Assembly: GCA_037976565.1 (NCBI GenBank)
Contig: CP137672.1
Location: 31,517,597-31,581,596, forward strand
Length of the DNA: 64,000 bases
Direction: 5' to 3'
Source of the DNA: Mesocentrotus franciscanus
Lineage: Eukaryota; Echinodermata; Echinoidea; Camarodonta; Strongylocentrotidae
In this document: positions 24,916 through 38,600 of the stretch, piece by piece
Position numbering within the stretch: position 1 is the first letter of the stretch
Layout of the letters: each line of letters begins with the position of its first letter
Notes under the pieces: generated by a model
What the model was told of the DNA's origin: nothing
The model's input: only the letters and a program-made list of their open reading frames with translations
Database searches by the model: none
Program-made: the position numbers and the translations under genes

Positions 24916-25214
24916 CTAGATGATGTAGGTATACCCCCCAACGTTCAAAACTTGAGCATCACCTATTGCTAAAATTTGGACACACAAACAAATCGTAGTT
25001 CCTATTTTAGAAAATGCAATTGGGTAGTATTTGGGCATGAATACAGATCCATCTGAAAGACAATAATGATGTTGTATTAATATAAGCTCGATTTTGGAAA
25101 ACTCCACGCCCATCTCCTGGAAGTTAGGATCTACGTCACTGGGTTCCAGTAGCTCCAGCCAATAGGAGAGCTTCTTAGGTTTGGTCCAGCTTTCATTGTC
25201 GAACTTTGCTACAT
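24916..25214 (-). pseudogene. Stray last exon of a SEC14-like gene, stop codon lost
   Basis: Reading on the minus strand from 25214, after TTTTCAG, the frame codes [20 protein letters not shown] and on to EFSKIEL, nearly identical to exon 12 of the gene at 29687-40401. A small deletion just before the normal stop removes it, so the frame runs about 55 residues into former 3' UTR. No other SEC14-like exon lies on this strand. Similarity ends at about 25380, inside what was intron 11. It is therefore a truncated duplication by-product with no promoter or start codon of its own. Confidence 0.88.
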
Positions 25215-25380
25215 CTGAAAACAACATTGAACAAAAGAGAAGCATATTAGCATGTTAGAACATTGGTAGGAGAGATACGCTCTAAAATACATTAGTCTGG
25301 TTTCGGTTATCGGTTTATTTTTATATCATATTTTACATTTATCGTTACACAATGTCAGTTTGGTTCACGTGAAATCTGAG

Positions 25381-27964
25381 GAGAAGATAGGAGAAGATAG
25401 GGAAAGATAGTGCATTGAAATTATATTGAAAAGAAACAAACAAATGTGTAAGCAAATGCATATTATTAATGTAGCACTTAATTTCTGGTTATTTGTAACA
25501 ACACATTTATGTTATTTATCATTTATAGTCATATTATTTGTTGAAGAGGATTTGCTTTTAGCATCGTAGTAGTGGGGTTCAACATCTTTTCAGTAATTAC
25601 TGTTGTAGGAATTGTGAGGTAAATACAAAAAAACAAAAAAAGAAACATAGAATGTGATTATTTTGTGTGAGCTTTACACATATAAACGATGACCTTCTTT
25701 GTTGTTTATATATATTATTATATAATCAATTATTGTGAAGTCATGCATGGGTATGGCATAAAATACAAAAACATATTATTCAATTAGCTATCATTCAAAT
25801 TGACTAGTGTACAGATTAGAATATTATATTGTAGTACAAAGTATTTAAAGAGTGTGTCCTAAATTTGGGCGGATGGAATGGAAAGGCCCACCTTGTTATG
25901 TAGGGGTATGAAATGATGAAAGTTAAGTCATTATCTCATTGGCTACTTAATTCTCTCAATCCCATAGGTTTTATACTGGAGCCACCCTGTTCCTGTAGAC
26001 AACAGAGTAACAATATTTGCTCGGCTTTGAACATGTCCGTTATAAGAGTTTAAGAAGAGTAAACCTATATTTACGAAATCAAGATTGTTTCCTTTGTATG
26101 GCCTTTAACAGATTTGACTGTTTGGTCATGTCTGATATCATATTAAATTTAATAGTGTTATGTATTATTTATTTATTGAAAATTGTGAGATAGTTTTGTT
26201 TCCAAAACCTGTCATGGTATGGCAGAAAAGCACTTTTATGACGTACATCATTAACTATTTCTGATGCTTCAATTACATAAAAGTATTCAATCCCTGGTTC
26301 TATGTTCAATTTTATCTAATATTTCCAATTTCTTTCCCAGCTTATTTTCACAAGGCACGTAATATTCTATTTCCATAAAAGAGATGAAGAGTATTGTATA
26401 TTTCTGTCACGAGCATTGATACTACACTGTTGTGAATGTTGATTTAAAGTGTCAAATCGCTAAGAAGATTTGCCCTCGTCATTCAGTTGGTCAAGACTGG
26501 AAGTACCAGTAATTGTTTCTTAGTTTTTCTTCCAAAGTTGATAGCGCCATCTAGTGGCCAATTCAAGTTACTCAAGTAATTCAAGACAAGATATATGACT
26601 GCTGATGAGCATCATAATTGCTTTATATCCAGAACATCCTGGGTTTTTGTGATTCCCTATGAGAATATAAAGAGGCAAAGAGGTTAGTTGTTTTATTGAT
26701 TCATTTGTATTTACAAAATGACAAAAGGATAAATACAAAATAAGTTAGTTTAATTTAGTCTTGACACAGTAAAAGTATCATGAATGAAACAGCCATGTGT
26801 AAATCAATGCATTACTAATCATGTAATAGTCTAGCTATGCAAACAAGTGAAATGACCGTGTGATTAAGGTCAAGTCAGAGTTTAGGTTAGAATATAATTT
26901 TGTTTGTCTGTTGAGAATAATAGAATGTTACAGTCAGATAAATAAGTTGGTGAAAATAGCACTTTTTAATGCTTTGACTGAGTAAAAGTCAGCTAGGCAG
27001 ACAGCTCCTAATTTTGAGTCAGTTTTGGATTGTGTACACAGTCAAGGTCTTTAATCATGATGTTTAAAGTATGTTTAAAGCTACAGTGTAGTGGAATTTA
27101 GATGACTCGGTTAGGAATAATTTGTTTACCTGATAATTTAAAGATTTTATTTATATGGTCTGGAATATTAACCAATCGATTGATTTATGCTAAAGCGAAA
27201 GGGATATAGAGTAATGGCATTATGATTGACATGAAATTGAATTACTGTATTGAAAGAGTAATTATTTGTGAAAATAATGTTAGATATTCTGTATTAAGTC
27301 GGATATATAATCTGCAGGATAAGCGTTAAGACCATTTTGACTTATATCCATGTATTTATGATGCTCTCATTTACGATTTATCAATAACATTTTTTACGGA
27401 ACAACGGAATGACCGGAATGAGAATCTCTGACGGTATTCAAATAAAGATATAGATGTTCCAGTCGAGACCAATGTCTATGCGTTTGCGTCCTCATTAGCA
27501 GTTTAATACAACATGCGTGTTTTACGGTGTTTAATGTTATATGTTCTTGTAATTCATCTGTCATGGGGCATCGAGTGCAAGTATGAATCCTTTCTGTTTT
27601 CTTCATTTAAATATTAGGAGATAATTATATGCCACAATCACACACCAACATGGAATGAGTATTTGAGAAAGAGAGGAGAAAAAGACAGAGAGGCAAACAT
27701 AAACATAAGAAGGCTGAAAGTGGTAGTCAAATGATGGACGAAGAAAGCGCATATGGGGAAATAGATATAAGGAAAACTGCGTCAATAATTATTTGATAAT
27801 CAGGTATATAAACCCATCTTGTAACCGCAAAATACACATGTCACTTATTTTCACTTAATCATTCGAATCAGAGCAGTTTGGATTTCCAAATCATGATCCT
27901 GCTTTCCAAATGGTAAAGATAATCCTTTACAGTGTATGAACAGAAGTGCCAGATAACAAAAGAG
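25381..27964. other. Spacer between the arms, no gene seen
   Basis: AT-rich unique-looking sequence. No exon, tRNA-like box or clear inverted repeat was recognised. Confidence 0.55.
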
Positions 27965-28413
27965 TTAAATGGAAATCCAACCTTGATAGCAAACTTGTCT
28001 AGCGCTGTAAAGTGCTTTGAGAGGGCCTTCGGTCCTGAAAAGCGCTATATAAGAACTAGCTATTATTATTATTATTACAATAAAGCAGAAAAATCAGAGA
28101 AGCATACTGATGAAAGTTTGAATGAAATCGGACAAAAAATTAGAAAGTTACGAATTTGTGAAAGTTGCAATTACTATAGGTATGGGCTCTTCAAATTGGC
28201 TGATTTGATAATGTTTATGTGATGTAGTGGCGTACAACTTTCCCATTTGCTCCAATACACTAAAGGACTAAAATTTCAACTTTTCATGAAAGTATGACTC
28301 GGGATGGTCTGTTCTTTTTAGAGGACCTGTAATAATGTACTCTCCATGATATATTTAGAGTAGCTATGCTTTTATTCAAATGAACTTATTAGAAGGGTTG
28401 GATTGCCCTTTAA
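27965..28413. mobile_element. TTAA-flanked MITE carrying a SINE fragment
   Basis: TTAA at 27965-27968 and 28410-28413. Ends ATGGAAATCCAACC and GGTTGGATTGCCCT are imperfect inverted repeats. The internal text (AAATCGGACAAAAAATTAGAAAG) resembles the element at 62592-63195. A SINE tail is inserted at about 28000-28078. Confidence 0.7.
28000..28078 (+). mobile_element. SINE 3' fragment
   Basis: GTAAAGTGCTTTGAGAGGGC...AAAGCGCTATATAAGAAC followed by (TAT)n. The same 3' end closes the SINE at 52769-53145. Confidence 0.75.
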
Positions 28414-28731
28414 GGACAGAGTCAGAGGAAGTTTATAAAAGAAAAGATAAGCAAGTGGTGAGGAAGATTACCATAATCATACATTACGTAGTGATCTTCA
28501 CAATATTTTTGTTAATAATAAGAAGACAATAATTAAGCGATAGACAGTGAATCAAAAACTAAATTTAAAAAGTAAAAATTAAATATAAGGAATGAACATT
28601 GGCAAGATATCAATCACATGTATTAAACAAAAAAACATTCTTCCAATTGCTACAAGAAAAAAAGATACAAATGCAACTCTAATTGAATTTATTCCTTCAT
28701 CTTTTCTTTCTTTCTTCTTTCTAAGGAACTA

Positions 28732-29257
28732 TTAAAGATACTATGTCCCTTTTGCAGCCAACATCAAATTCTGTAGAACTTTGCAGGAATTATGAATGTC
28801 CTATCTGTGAAATTTAAACGTTAGCAGTGTCCTAATATTCAAATTATGCAAGGAAACCCGTTTACTTGCTAGACTTCACTGTCAGACACTATTGAGTGAT
28901 TGACTGGTTTTTTTCATCTTTGGTAATAACATACATAAAATGAGCTGTAAAGGGTACATGAGCATTTGTCTACATCAATAACCCAATTCTTGTAATGGCC
29001 AAAATTAAACTGATTGAATCTTTGCGCAGCATAAAACGTACAACCATTTGGTACAATGGTCTGAAAAATCAGACTATTACTTACTGGCTCTATAGCTCCT
29101 AAGTCGATTCGACAACTAATAGTCGTTATTTTCCCACTTAAAGACATTTTCAAGCCCACTTTTTTAGGGAAGTTCTAAATTAGTATTGTCTTTCAAATGC
29201 CGTTGGAATTTAACCTTTTCATTTGTTTGGCCTGCAAATGGGACATAGTACCTTTAA
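28732..29257. mobile_element. TTAA-flanked MITE, 518 bp
   Basis: TTAA at 28732-28735 and 29254-29257. Ends AGATACTATGTCCCTTTTGC and (reverse complement) AGGTACTATGTCCCATTTGC form inverted repeats. The CT-rich tract at 29330-29385 lies just outside. Confidence 0.8.
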
Positions 29258-29686
29258 CTAATAAAATAAATAAATAATGAATGACATCAATGACAATCAT
29301 GATTGATTTTGGATTGTAGTTTTTACATTCTCTCTCTCTCGTTTTCTTTCTCTTCTTTTCTCTCTCTCTTTCTCTCTCTTTATTTTACCCGTACCCTAAT
29401 CAAGACTTAAGGTTATCAAGTTTTTATCTCATTAAGACCTTGCACTTACATGTACAAACTGGACTTTGATTATCCGCGCTTGACACTTCACAATATATCT
29501 ACCCCTTGCACTCTTTGCTGATTAATTAAAAACAGTACAGCTTAGCTCAAGTTGATCACCTCTGTGTATTGACTAGCATACAATGGCAAGACGTTCTGTC
29601 AAACGGTGAATTAGACCCCGCAGTATCTTCTGGATATACATGTGTAAACTTACATATTTGATTTGATAATTTAATAATTTATCAAG

Positions 29687-32600
29687 ATGAGTGGGCAGCC
29701 GGGCCAGCTGACCGACAAACAAAAAGAGAAGCTTTCTAAGGTAAGTTCAGATTTATTTAGCTAACTGTTTTGCATGCAAAATAAAAATAACATCCTCATG
29801 CTCTTATTCGTTTCAATCAATTTATTTAGTATCATTAACTAGCCGCCGATCAAATATTCAGACAGCGTTCAGCAAGATAGAAAGATGAGATTCACTGATA
29901 TTTCACTGTCTGCTAAAAGCCGGAAGCGGATTAACTTATGTTAAAGCACCTATTGTATTATGTTTGTTTTGTATTTGTCTTTAATGACTATTTTACTTAT
30001 TGCAAAATTAAATTATGGGGTGTCGATTCCGGGAAGGGAATTGATGGGACACATTAATGGGAGGTTTTTTTTTATTACTACTATTATTAATTAATCAATA
30101 TTGTAGTTATTTTGGGACCACGAGGATGAACATATCAACTTTGTCGGTTGATCTGAAGTGGGTGATCCCTCGATCTTCATTTTTTTTGGTCTAGAATATT
30201 CCATGTAAAATATGTTAGTGTTTTGTTTCTTTATGTATTATTATGTTTGTATTTCATATTTAATGATCGTAAATAAAACCAACCAACCAAAACTTTATTG
30301 TATATTCCCTAAATTACAAGGGTGACTGCAGACTGATATTCACCCCTGCTTGGGGTGTGCCTGGGGGAAGTGTATTCCCTAATTATTGAGGGAACAGTCT
30401 ATCAATGTATACAGTATTCATCTTATGCACCCCTCTTGATGATAGATCGACAACATTTATTCTATACCACCTCAGGACAACCACCCAAGACAACGTCCCC
30501 CCAATATATATATATATATATACCCCATGCAGGCAACTTCCCCTTAGGACAACTACACACTAGGATAATTACCACCAGACCACTAAATTTAGTAATCCCT
30601 TTGTGTGCTTTTGGAGAGGGAGAAGAATTCCCAGGAGTGTTTGTCACAGACTCACAAAGGTACACGTTATTATAGACAGTAGTTTTCTGGAAGAAATTTT
30701 CAGGGTAATTGTCCTAGAGGGTAGGTACCATATGGGATTCGTATCCGGGGTGATTCTCCAGAGAGAAAAAAAAACCTGTTTACATCTTCCTCCATTCTAG
30801 TTCAAAGACACCTTGAAAGATGTCCTCCAGCCCAAACACGATGACGTCATCCTTCTTAAATTTCTCAAAGGTGAGTAGATTTGTAAAAAAAACATCGATT
30901 AATAAAAGCGACTGAAGGTTTTACAGGATTAGGAAAACATTTTATTATAGACGTTCGAATTTTCAAAATTCGTTAAATTCTCTTCAATTTATGTTATTTC
31001 ATCTACAAACAATAACAAATTATGTACAGTAAGCTTACGGTTGCACCATGTGAGAGGGGAAGGATTGGGGAGTCCTGATATGAAAAGGACTGTTGGTAAT
31101 CTTTCTTGAGCTTATACTTCTAAAGAAAACTATAGTGCCGGTAGGAGAGGATGGGTGGTAGGAGGGGCTCGACGTTTCGAACAGGTTGACTATCCGTCGT
31201 CAGGACTCCCAAATCCTCCCCCTCTCACATGGTGCAACCGTAAGCCTACTGTATATCTACATCACCATGCAAGCCGATACTTATAAGCAGCATCTAATAT
31301 GTACTCAAATTCTGCAGCTATACATTTAAATCATTTGTAACAAATATAATAACAAAACAGAAATTGAACAAAAGTTTCAAGCCTGAAAAATGTTTGCTCC
31401 GGCCATCAATTTATAAATAAGAGAATATTTTTACGTGATTTACGCCGATTGAGGGCAAGACGAAAAGCTTTATTGTCTGTTTTTTGCTATATTATAACTG
31501 GGTTATATAAAATGAGTCAAACAGAAAAATATATTTTAAAAAAGCAAGAGAGAAGAGAACAAAGGATGAAGCAAACCTACATTTATTAAAGGGTGTCGAT
31601 ATTATTTTGTGAAACATTTTAGAGGAAAGTCTTTTAAAAAATGGACACAGGCATCAGCCTTTCTGTAATTGAAAAAACACGTAAAATGCATCCTGAGGGT
31701 GCTTCTTTTGAGGCAGATTTGAGTTAAAATTGAACCTCTATATCTCAGTGTATACTTTGTTGTAGTTTTCGGGTGATCAAACATATTTTTTCATCATGTT
31801 CATGTAAATTCACACGGCATTACCTTTTTCATTCAAATTGTTTGCAGCAAGAAGATTTGACCTGAAGAAATCTGAAGATATGTTCAGGAAGGTAATATCA
31901 TGATAGCGTATTTTAATGCAGTTTAGTTTGTTTGTTTAATATAAGACATCATTATTACTTTATATAGGACAACGTTAATCGTTGCCATCGCCACGTATAA
32001 CATGTTTACAGTAATAAGACCAATTTTAATAACGATACTAATCTGATCTCGTATAGCGCATAACACATTACGATTTAACATCTCTATGCGCTTCAAAAGA
32101 GCTTTGGAAATGATTACCGTAGCTTCAGCTCCGGCAGCTGCTATCAGCGCACAGTGCATTTCAAGGAATAATCCTACCAGCGTATCTCACATTTCTTCAC
32201 TGTTCGACAGTGGAATTTAGAGAAAGAGTTTTACCATCTCCAGGCAGAAACGGGTTTCTTTATTAATCGTGAGCATTTTAATACGGAATTTTGATTAATT
32301 TGGAGGGTGTGAATAATTTTGTGACACGTTTCTCAGCTGAGCAAATTAGCGGGCTAATATAATCATGCATCGCCCAGACATTTTCCTATGCCATCGGATC
32401 AAAGTCCCTCCTGCCCACTAAGATCAGACCATTTCAATCGACCAAAAGGAAATAAAATAATGACTGATCAGCTGAACTTTGCACGATAAGAAATGAGTGA
32501 TTTTTTTTAATGAAATGTAAAATCAGTAATGGTTTGTACAGTATTATATGGCTATATATATCCATGATATTAGAAACGTTAGTATTTCAAAACTCTATTT

Positions 32601-35600
32601 TAATTCAAATAATTTATTATGTACCTAAAGCTATGGTCACAACCCCAAAAAGTAGCCTGCTCGGCGGCAGGGCGGCGATTTTTTTAGCCAATTTCGCCCG
32701 GTCACCGAGCGGCGGCCGCCCGGGCACTGCTTGTTTTAAGGGCATCGCTCGGTCGCCGCTGAAGTTTAAAAGTTAAAATTCTGGCGGCGCCTGCTCACTT
32801 TTCAGTCGCCGCCCAAAATTCGCTCGGAGCCGGGCGATCGCCGCCCGGGCACCGACCTAATCGAGCGTTCGCCGTCGAGCAATTTAGGTCAAAGAAATCG
32901 AAGCCGCTAGGTCAAAGGCTGACGATCGGTCGCAGCCCGGTCGCCGCTGGGAGATCAGTCGGTCACTGCCGCGACGCCGCGGGGAGAAGCTCCCCGATTT
33001 CGCCCAGTTTTTACCTAAAATCGACTGGCGACCAACGGGGAATTGACAGGGCACCGCCCCTGGCATCGCTGGGGCTCTACAGCCTGCTCGACTTCTCCAA
33101 ATATCGTTGGGCGATGCCTAAATTCCAGCGGCGACCAAGCAGGCTACAAATCGGTCGGTCGCCGCTCTGAGTTGTGACCATAGCTTTACAGAGAGAGGAG
33201 AGTAGAGAGTAGAGAGAGGGATGGGAGAGAGAGAGAGAGAGGCCACTTCATATTAATGATTGTTCTTAATAACATCTTGAGTTACTGCTACGTAAGCTAT
33301 TTTCATATAGGCACTTATCAATATGTCGTCAGTGCAATTAATAGTAAGATAGCAGACAAGGACATTGTTTATCTAGAGCGGCTAACCATCGTTTCCTTTA
33401 TCTCTGATTCTTCCTGTCTGTATGATTTCTATTCAAATACTTGACTTTTTAAAAGGATCTGAAATGGAGAGAAGAAAACAAAGTCGACACAATAATGGAC
33501 TGGTTCAATGTACCAGAGGTGAGTGATAAGGAAACATAATTTCTAATTCTCATTAATTGTTGTAATACGACGCGATCGCAAAGGCTTTCAGGAAATCAAG
33601 ATCTTTTTCTTGTGATAGGCTGCATAGCCCTTTGAAGTATACTAGAAGTAGAAGAATCCAAGTGTAATTTCAATACGGCATTTTGTGTCCCATAGAAATC
33701 ACGTTCGGATTGCATAATACGTCATTCTAATGCTTGCAAATTTAAATAATTATATTTGATGGACATAGCTTTCAAATTACTAAGAGGTTGATTTTTTAAA
33801 TTGCGATCGGGTTATACAAGAAGGTCAATGTTTTCATAATGATTGATCTTGAATAAAAATTATGATAGAAAACAGAAGGAAAGATGAGCAAACTATATGG
33901 AAAACAAACTAAGACAGGAGAAGAAATCCGCATTACTTCAGAGGTTCAAAACAATTCGGAATTTCAAGATGAAACGAACATTTAAATATAACCACTAACA
34001 TTAGGCATTTAACAATTTATGGTCATTCCTATTGCTAATTACATTTAACAAAACCCTATTTCCTCTATTTTCAGGTTTTCAAAAAATACTGGGCCGGTGG
34101 CGTCAGCGGATTGGACAAGGAGGGTCACGTGGTGTACTTTGCCGATTTTGGGAACCTAGATCCAAAGGGTATGAATACAGACGAAATGTATGTAGAATAC
34201 ACATTGAAACATTATATCAGATAAGAAAATAATCAACACTTTTGTCTGATAAATGCTAGTGCAAGCAAACAATGTGTAAAATATCAAATGTTAAAATGAG
34301 TGCTACAAAAAATGTGTCTGAATTAATCTTTTGCTTTCGTGAAGGGTGAAATAATGGAACATCTTGACTGAATCTCCTTTGCTTAGAGTGACTGATACAT
34401 ATTTTGCAAAATTTAAGCACACGATCCCAACACAGAGAATAATATCATCTCTGTATATAGATTGCTATGATTATTTTATGTTCACGCAATAAACATGACT
34501 CGGAACGTTGTGAACAAGCAACCCAGTTAAATTTATTACTCTCTGTTTCTTTTTACCGTTGATCCGATGACATCCTACCCGAACCGTTAAACAGTACCCT
34601 TCATCAAAACACATATACTCTAACCAAGAAGCTACGACATAGCTTTAGATCGTATAGAACTCAGTAGGCATTCGTAGTACAATAGAGATTCCCCACACAC
34701 AAGTACACACGTCCAACCCACACCCACACACCCCTTCCCCCTCTCCCGTAGACATCACTATCTCACTATTGGTGTCTTGGTAAATTATCTCTCAGTGTAA
34801 CGAAATGAACACAAAAACGCCCGTTTTTCTAATAACTCCATGACTTTGGTTGCACACAGGACTCATGTATTCGGCGAAGGTTAGCGACATCCTGAAGACC
34901 AACCTATATTACATGGAAGAACTAATGAAACAACAGAAAGATATGTCGACAGAGGTAAGTCACGTGATCAAAGTAGATCAGTCGATAAGAAAAGTGAAGA
35001 TTACAAAATAAAGGGTCCGTGGACACTAGCGTGTCTCTGGGGGGCTAAAGCCCCCTTCACGCGCTGACCCAAAGAAAACAAGAACGAAAGAAAGAAAAAG
35101 AAAGAGGAATGCTCCGTAGAGATCAACGATTTTAGGACAAAAGGCAACAGATAATAGGCCTTTTTCGTAATACAATGTATAACCAAATTTACATGTGCCT
35201 CGATACGAATTATTTCACTCACCTGTTACGAATAATTGTATTTCAATTTCCAGAGTGCAAATTCCTTTATTATGTGTTTTTAGGTAGGGCAAGTCATAAT
35301 GTTTGTCCAACATAGCTACAACTAATATATGCAATTTGAATTCTGACTATTGAGATACATTTATTCGTAACAGGTGAATGAAATAAGTTGACAGTATTGA
35401 TTGTACTTGAAACAGAGCATCCGATATACCCGAAATCAACAGGATCAATAGGTACCCAGTCAGAATAAATAGATAAATAAAGAAACAAGCAACTGAATGG
35501 AGCTCTATACCCCAGCTCGCGTGTCTTTGTTGACCACTGGGTGATTCTTCTCTGGATTACAAAGACATAACAAAACAAATTAACCTTAAGCAACGTCAGT

Positions 35601-38600
35601 CGCCTCGTCCATCACCTTTTAAAATGCGCAAACATTACAAGGACGTATTTGATCATCCGAACATGATTTCTGTGGGACATACAAGAAGGTATTTGAGTTG
35701 ATTTCTCGAAAGCTTTTGCGATTGTGTTAAAATGTTATTTTGGCAGAAATATGGACATTCAATAGAGGGCGTCATAGCAGTGATTGATCTGGAGAAGCTC
35801 AGTATACATCATCTGTGGAAACCAGGTATGGACGTCCTTCAGAAGGTATGTCTTTGGGTTCTTCGGAGATGGTTGGAATTAGGGCACTGTCCTGCAGGAC
35901 ATGGATAAATTATAACGGTATAATGCAATTATCGAAGTTCAGATGCAACCTGTACAGAGTATTGAATTCACTTGGAATAACTGCCGACATTGATGTAACT
36001 TTATGATATACAACATTCTCATGTGTAGAATTTAGTGCTATCTGTTTGTTTTTGTGACGCACTGCGGTCACAATTTAGACAGAGGATTCGAAACACTTTC
36101 ATCACGGTTACAACGTGAACACACTGTGTTTGAATCGGTGGGGTGGACATTTTGGACACTCCTCTCGAAACGTACAAGAATGGATTAGATTTTTGGGGAG
36201 TCATACTTGTGATCAAATCGTTTGGATTGAATTCCACTCTAGAAAAGAGTAATTCAATCATTACTTTGGAATGGATTTTCACTATAACCTGGAGTTGATT
36301 TAACACCAAAGGAAGTGATCGCTTATAAAGGACTAGGTCCTTAGAATGTGAATTTCCACTTATCTGGTTTATGAGAGTATAGTATACACTGTCTTGAGAG
36401 GTTCTGGTTAAAACTATGCGCAAGAGGTGACTCCAATAGTACTATTTGCTGAGGGGCGCAGCCCCGAAGCAAATGGTACTTTGTAGTCACCAACGCCTAT
36501 AGTTTTAACTAGTACCTCGAAAAGAAGGCATGGTATATTTGTTTTATTTCCTGCATCAAAAATTTATCTAAAAAAAAACAAAAAACAAATTGAAAAATTA
36601 CAATTTTTATTAAAAAAAGAATAAAAAATGAACACAAATTATTAGATTTTAAAAAAAAAATCAAAAAAAAAAAAAAAAATCAAAAAAAATTTCAACCCCC
36701 AAATAATACTCTCATATAGTACTTCTACTCCCAAATAGTACTCATAAATAGTACTTTTTCAGAGCAACATTAAAATAGTTGAAATATTTCTGGTCACGTG
36801 ACGAGCTCTCAACAAATCAAAAATCAATAAATTTTTGATGCAGGATATAATAGGTGTTTTTTCCGGGTAATCAATAAGGATGATAATCTTGAGTATATTC
36901 CAGATGATAAAAAACAAAGTGTCGCTTTTCTTTTCTTGTCATTACCAGGTAGCTGTGATAATGGAGCAGCACTACCCAGAGGCCATCTACCGTCTGTTCG
37001 TGGTGAACGCACCCAAGATCTTCCCGATCGCTTTCTCCCTCATCAAACCCTTCTTGAGAGAGGACACTAGGAAGAAAATTCAAGTTCTCGGGAGTATGTC
37101 ACGTTACTCACGTCTCTATTTTGCAATAATAGCATCAGTCGTCAGAATGATTATAGAACTCACCCCAACTTGCTGTATATGATTTTATCACTGCCGTTTG
37201 TTTAAACCTTTCCACCTCATGGCACAATTGTATTTCATACAAACTGAAAGGAATTATGAGCAAACGCGATTTTATTACCTCATCGAGGCTCTTCGAATGT
37301 TCTCGATGTGTTGACAAATTTGATCATGTTTGACATCATTTCCGCGTCAGGTCAACTGCAAAACGGAACACCAAACTATAATTCGAGTTTGTATTATATC
37401 TGACTTATAGCATCATGTCTAACTGAATTATGAAGTTGATTTTTGTTTTTTCGTCATAATAGGTAAGCGTATACCGCTATAAGAAAAAGAAAGATAGAAG
37501 AAGGTAAAGTGAGAGAAAGAAGATAAAAGGTGGGGGACCTTTAGTTTGGATTAAATTAGTGATGTATAAACAATAAGGCTATGTAAAGTTGCCAGCAATA
37601 CGCTTTAAGTTATCAGTTTGCATCACAACTGATGCCATTATAAAACATTCTCGCGAAAAGATTGTATACTGTCACCTCTTTAACTGTTGACCCATCAATA
37701 ATATCAGGTATGAGCCTGTATCTCATTTTCTTGCTTCAATTTTTTTCTCTGCAGATAACTGGAAGGAGGTACTGATGAAGCAGATTGACCCTGATCAGCT
37801 GCCGGTACACTGGGGAGGAACTAAGACAGATCCCGATGGTAATCCTAAGTGTGAAACACTGGTAGGTCACTTTTGCTTCTGGGATCACCAAATATAGGAA
37901 TTTTAAGTTATAATGTAGAGCCTATATCAACTAACATGTTTTAGTGTAATGCTGTGAAAGAACGTCAAGAAAGAGTATGAAGAGAAAAGGTATAAGAAGT
38001 GTTCACAAGGTTGCTTGGGGAGATGGATGAGGAGTTTGTGGGATTGAAGAAATAGAGGAGGAGGTGAAAAGAACAGAGCATCATCTTCGTGAACAAATGA
38101 AATAATAATAATAATAATATTCGGCTTTTATATAGCGCTTAATACATCAACGATGTGTCTAAGCGCTTTATAGATATATCATAACCCCGGTCATCGGATT
38201 CAGGCTTACCCGCAGACAATATACGCACATTTTCCACTCCTGGGGAGCATTCCAGCCAGGCGTCATTTTTACAAGCGCACACTTGCTCATCTAACCACAT
38301 TACCTTTCGCATCTATACCGGGTACCCATTTAACACCTGGGTGGAAAGTGGCAAATGTAGATTAACGTCTTGCCAGTAGACATTAGTGCCGCGGCGGGAC
38401 TCGAACCCATTACCTTGTGATCTGCAGTCGGGTGACTTATCCACTAGACCTCAACGCATCTACATGACATGAAACATTATCGGGTCATATTTCACTTCAG
38501 TGTTGAGCTGGTGGCATCAGAATGTAATACTCGTTCAATACGTTCCTTCGTGGGAGAACTCATTCAGGAAGGATCCCGTTTTCTTTTCTTGTTGATGGGT

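Larger units (their letters stand above)
8541..25380. repeat. Left arm of a large imperfect inverted duplication
   Basis: Reading right to left, this arm matches 49630 down to 40097. Shared blocks include the TLR upstream region, the TLR, its 3' flank, a tRNA-derived SINE, GA/CT tracts and the last exon of a SEC14-like gene. Without the inserted 8747-bp transposon the arm is about 8.1 kb. The outer edge (about 8541) lies beside the G/C-tract repeat. The inner edge (about 25380) is where similarity to intron 11 of the SEC14-like gene at 29687-40401 stops. Confidence 0.9.

Noticed and set aside
24916..25084. C-terminal extension of a SEC14-like protein
   Set aside because: Comes from former 3' UTR after loss of the stop codon in an isolated exon.
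36019..36423. 134-codon minus-strand frame in intron 7 of the first SEC14-like gene
   Set aside because: No recognised similarity and overlaps intronic repeat; likely chance.
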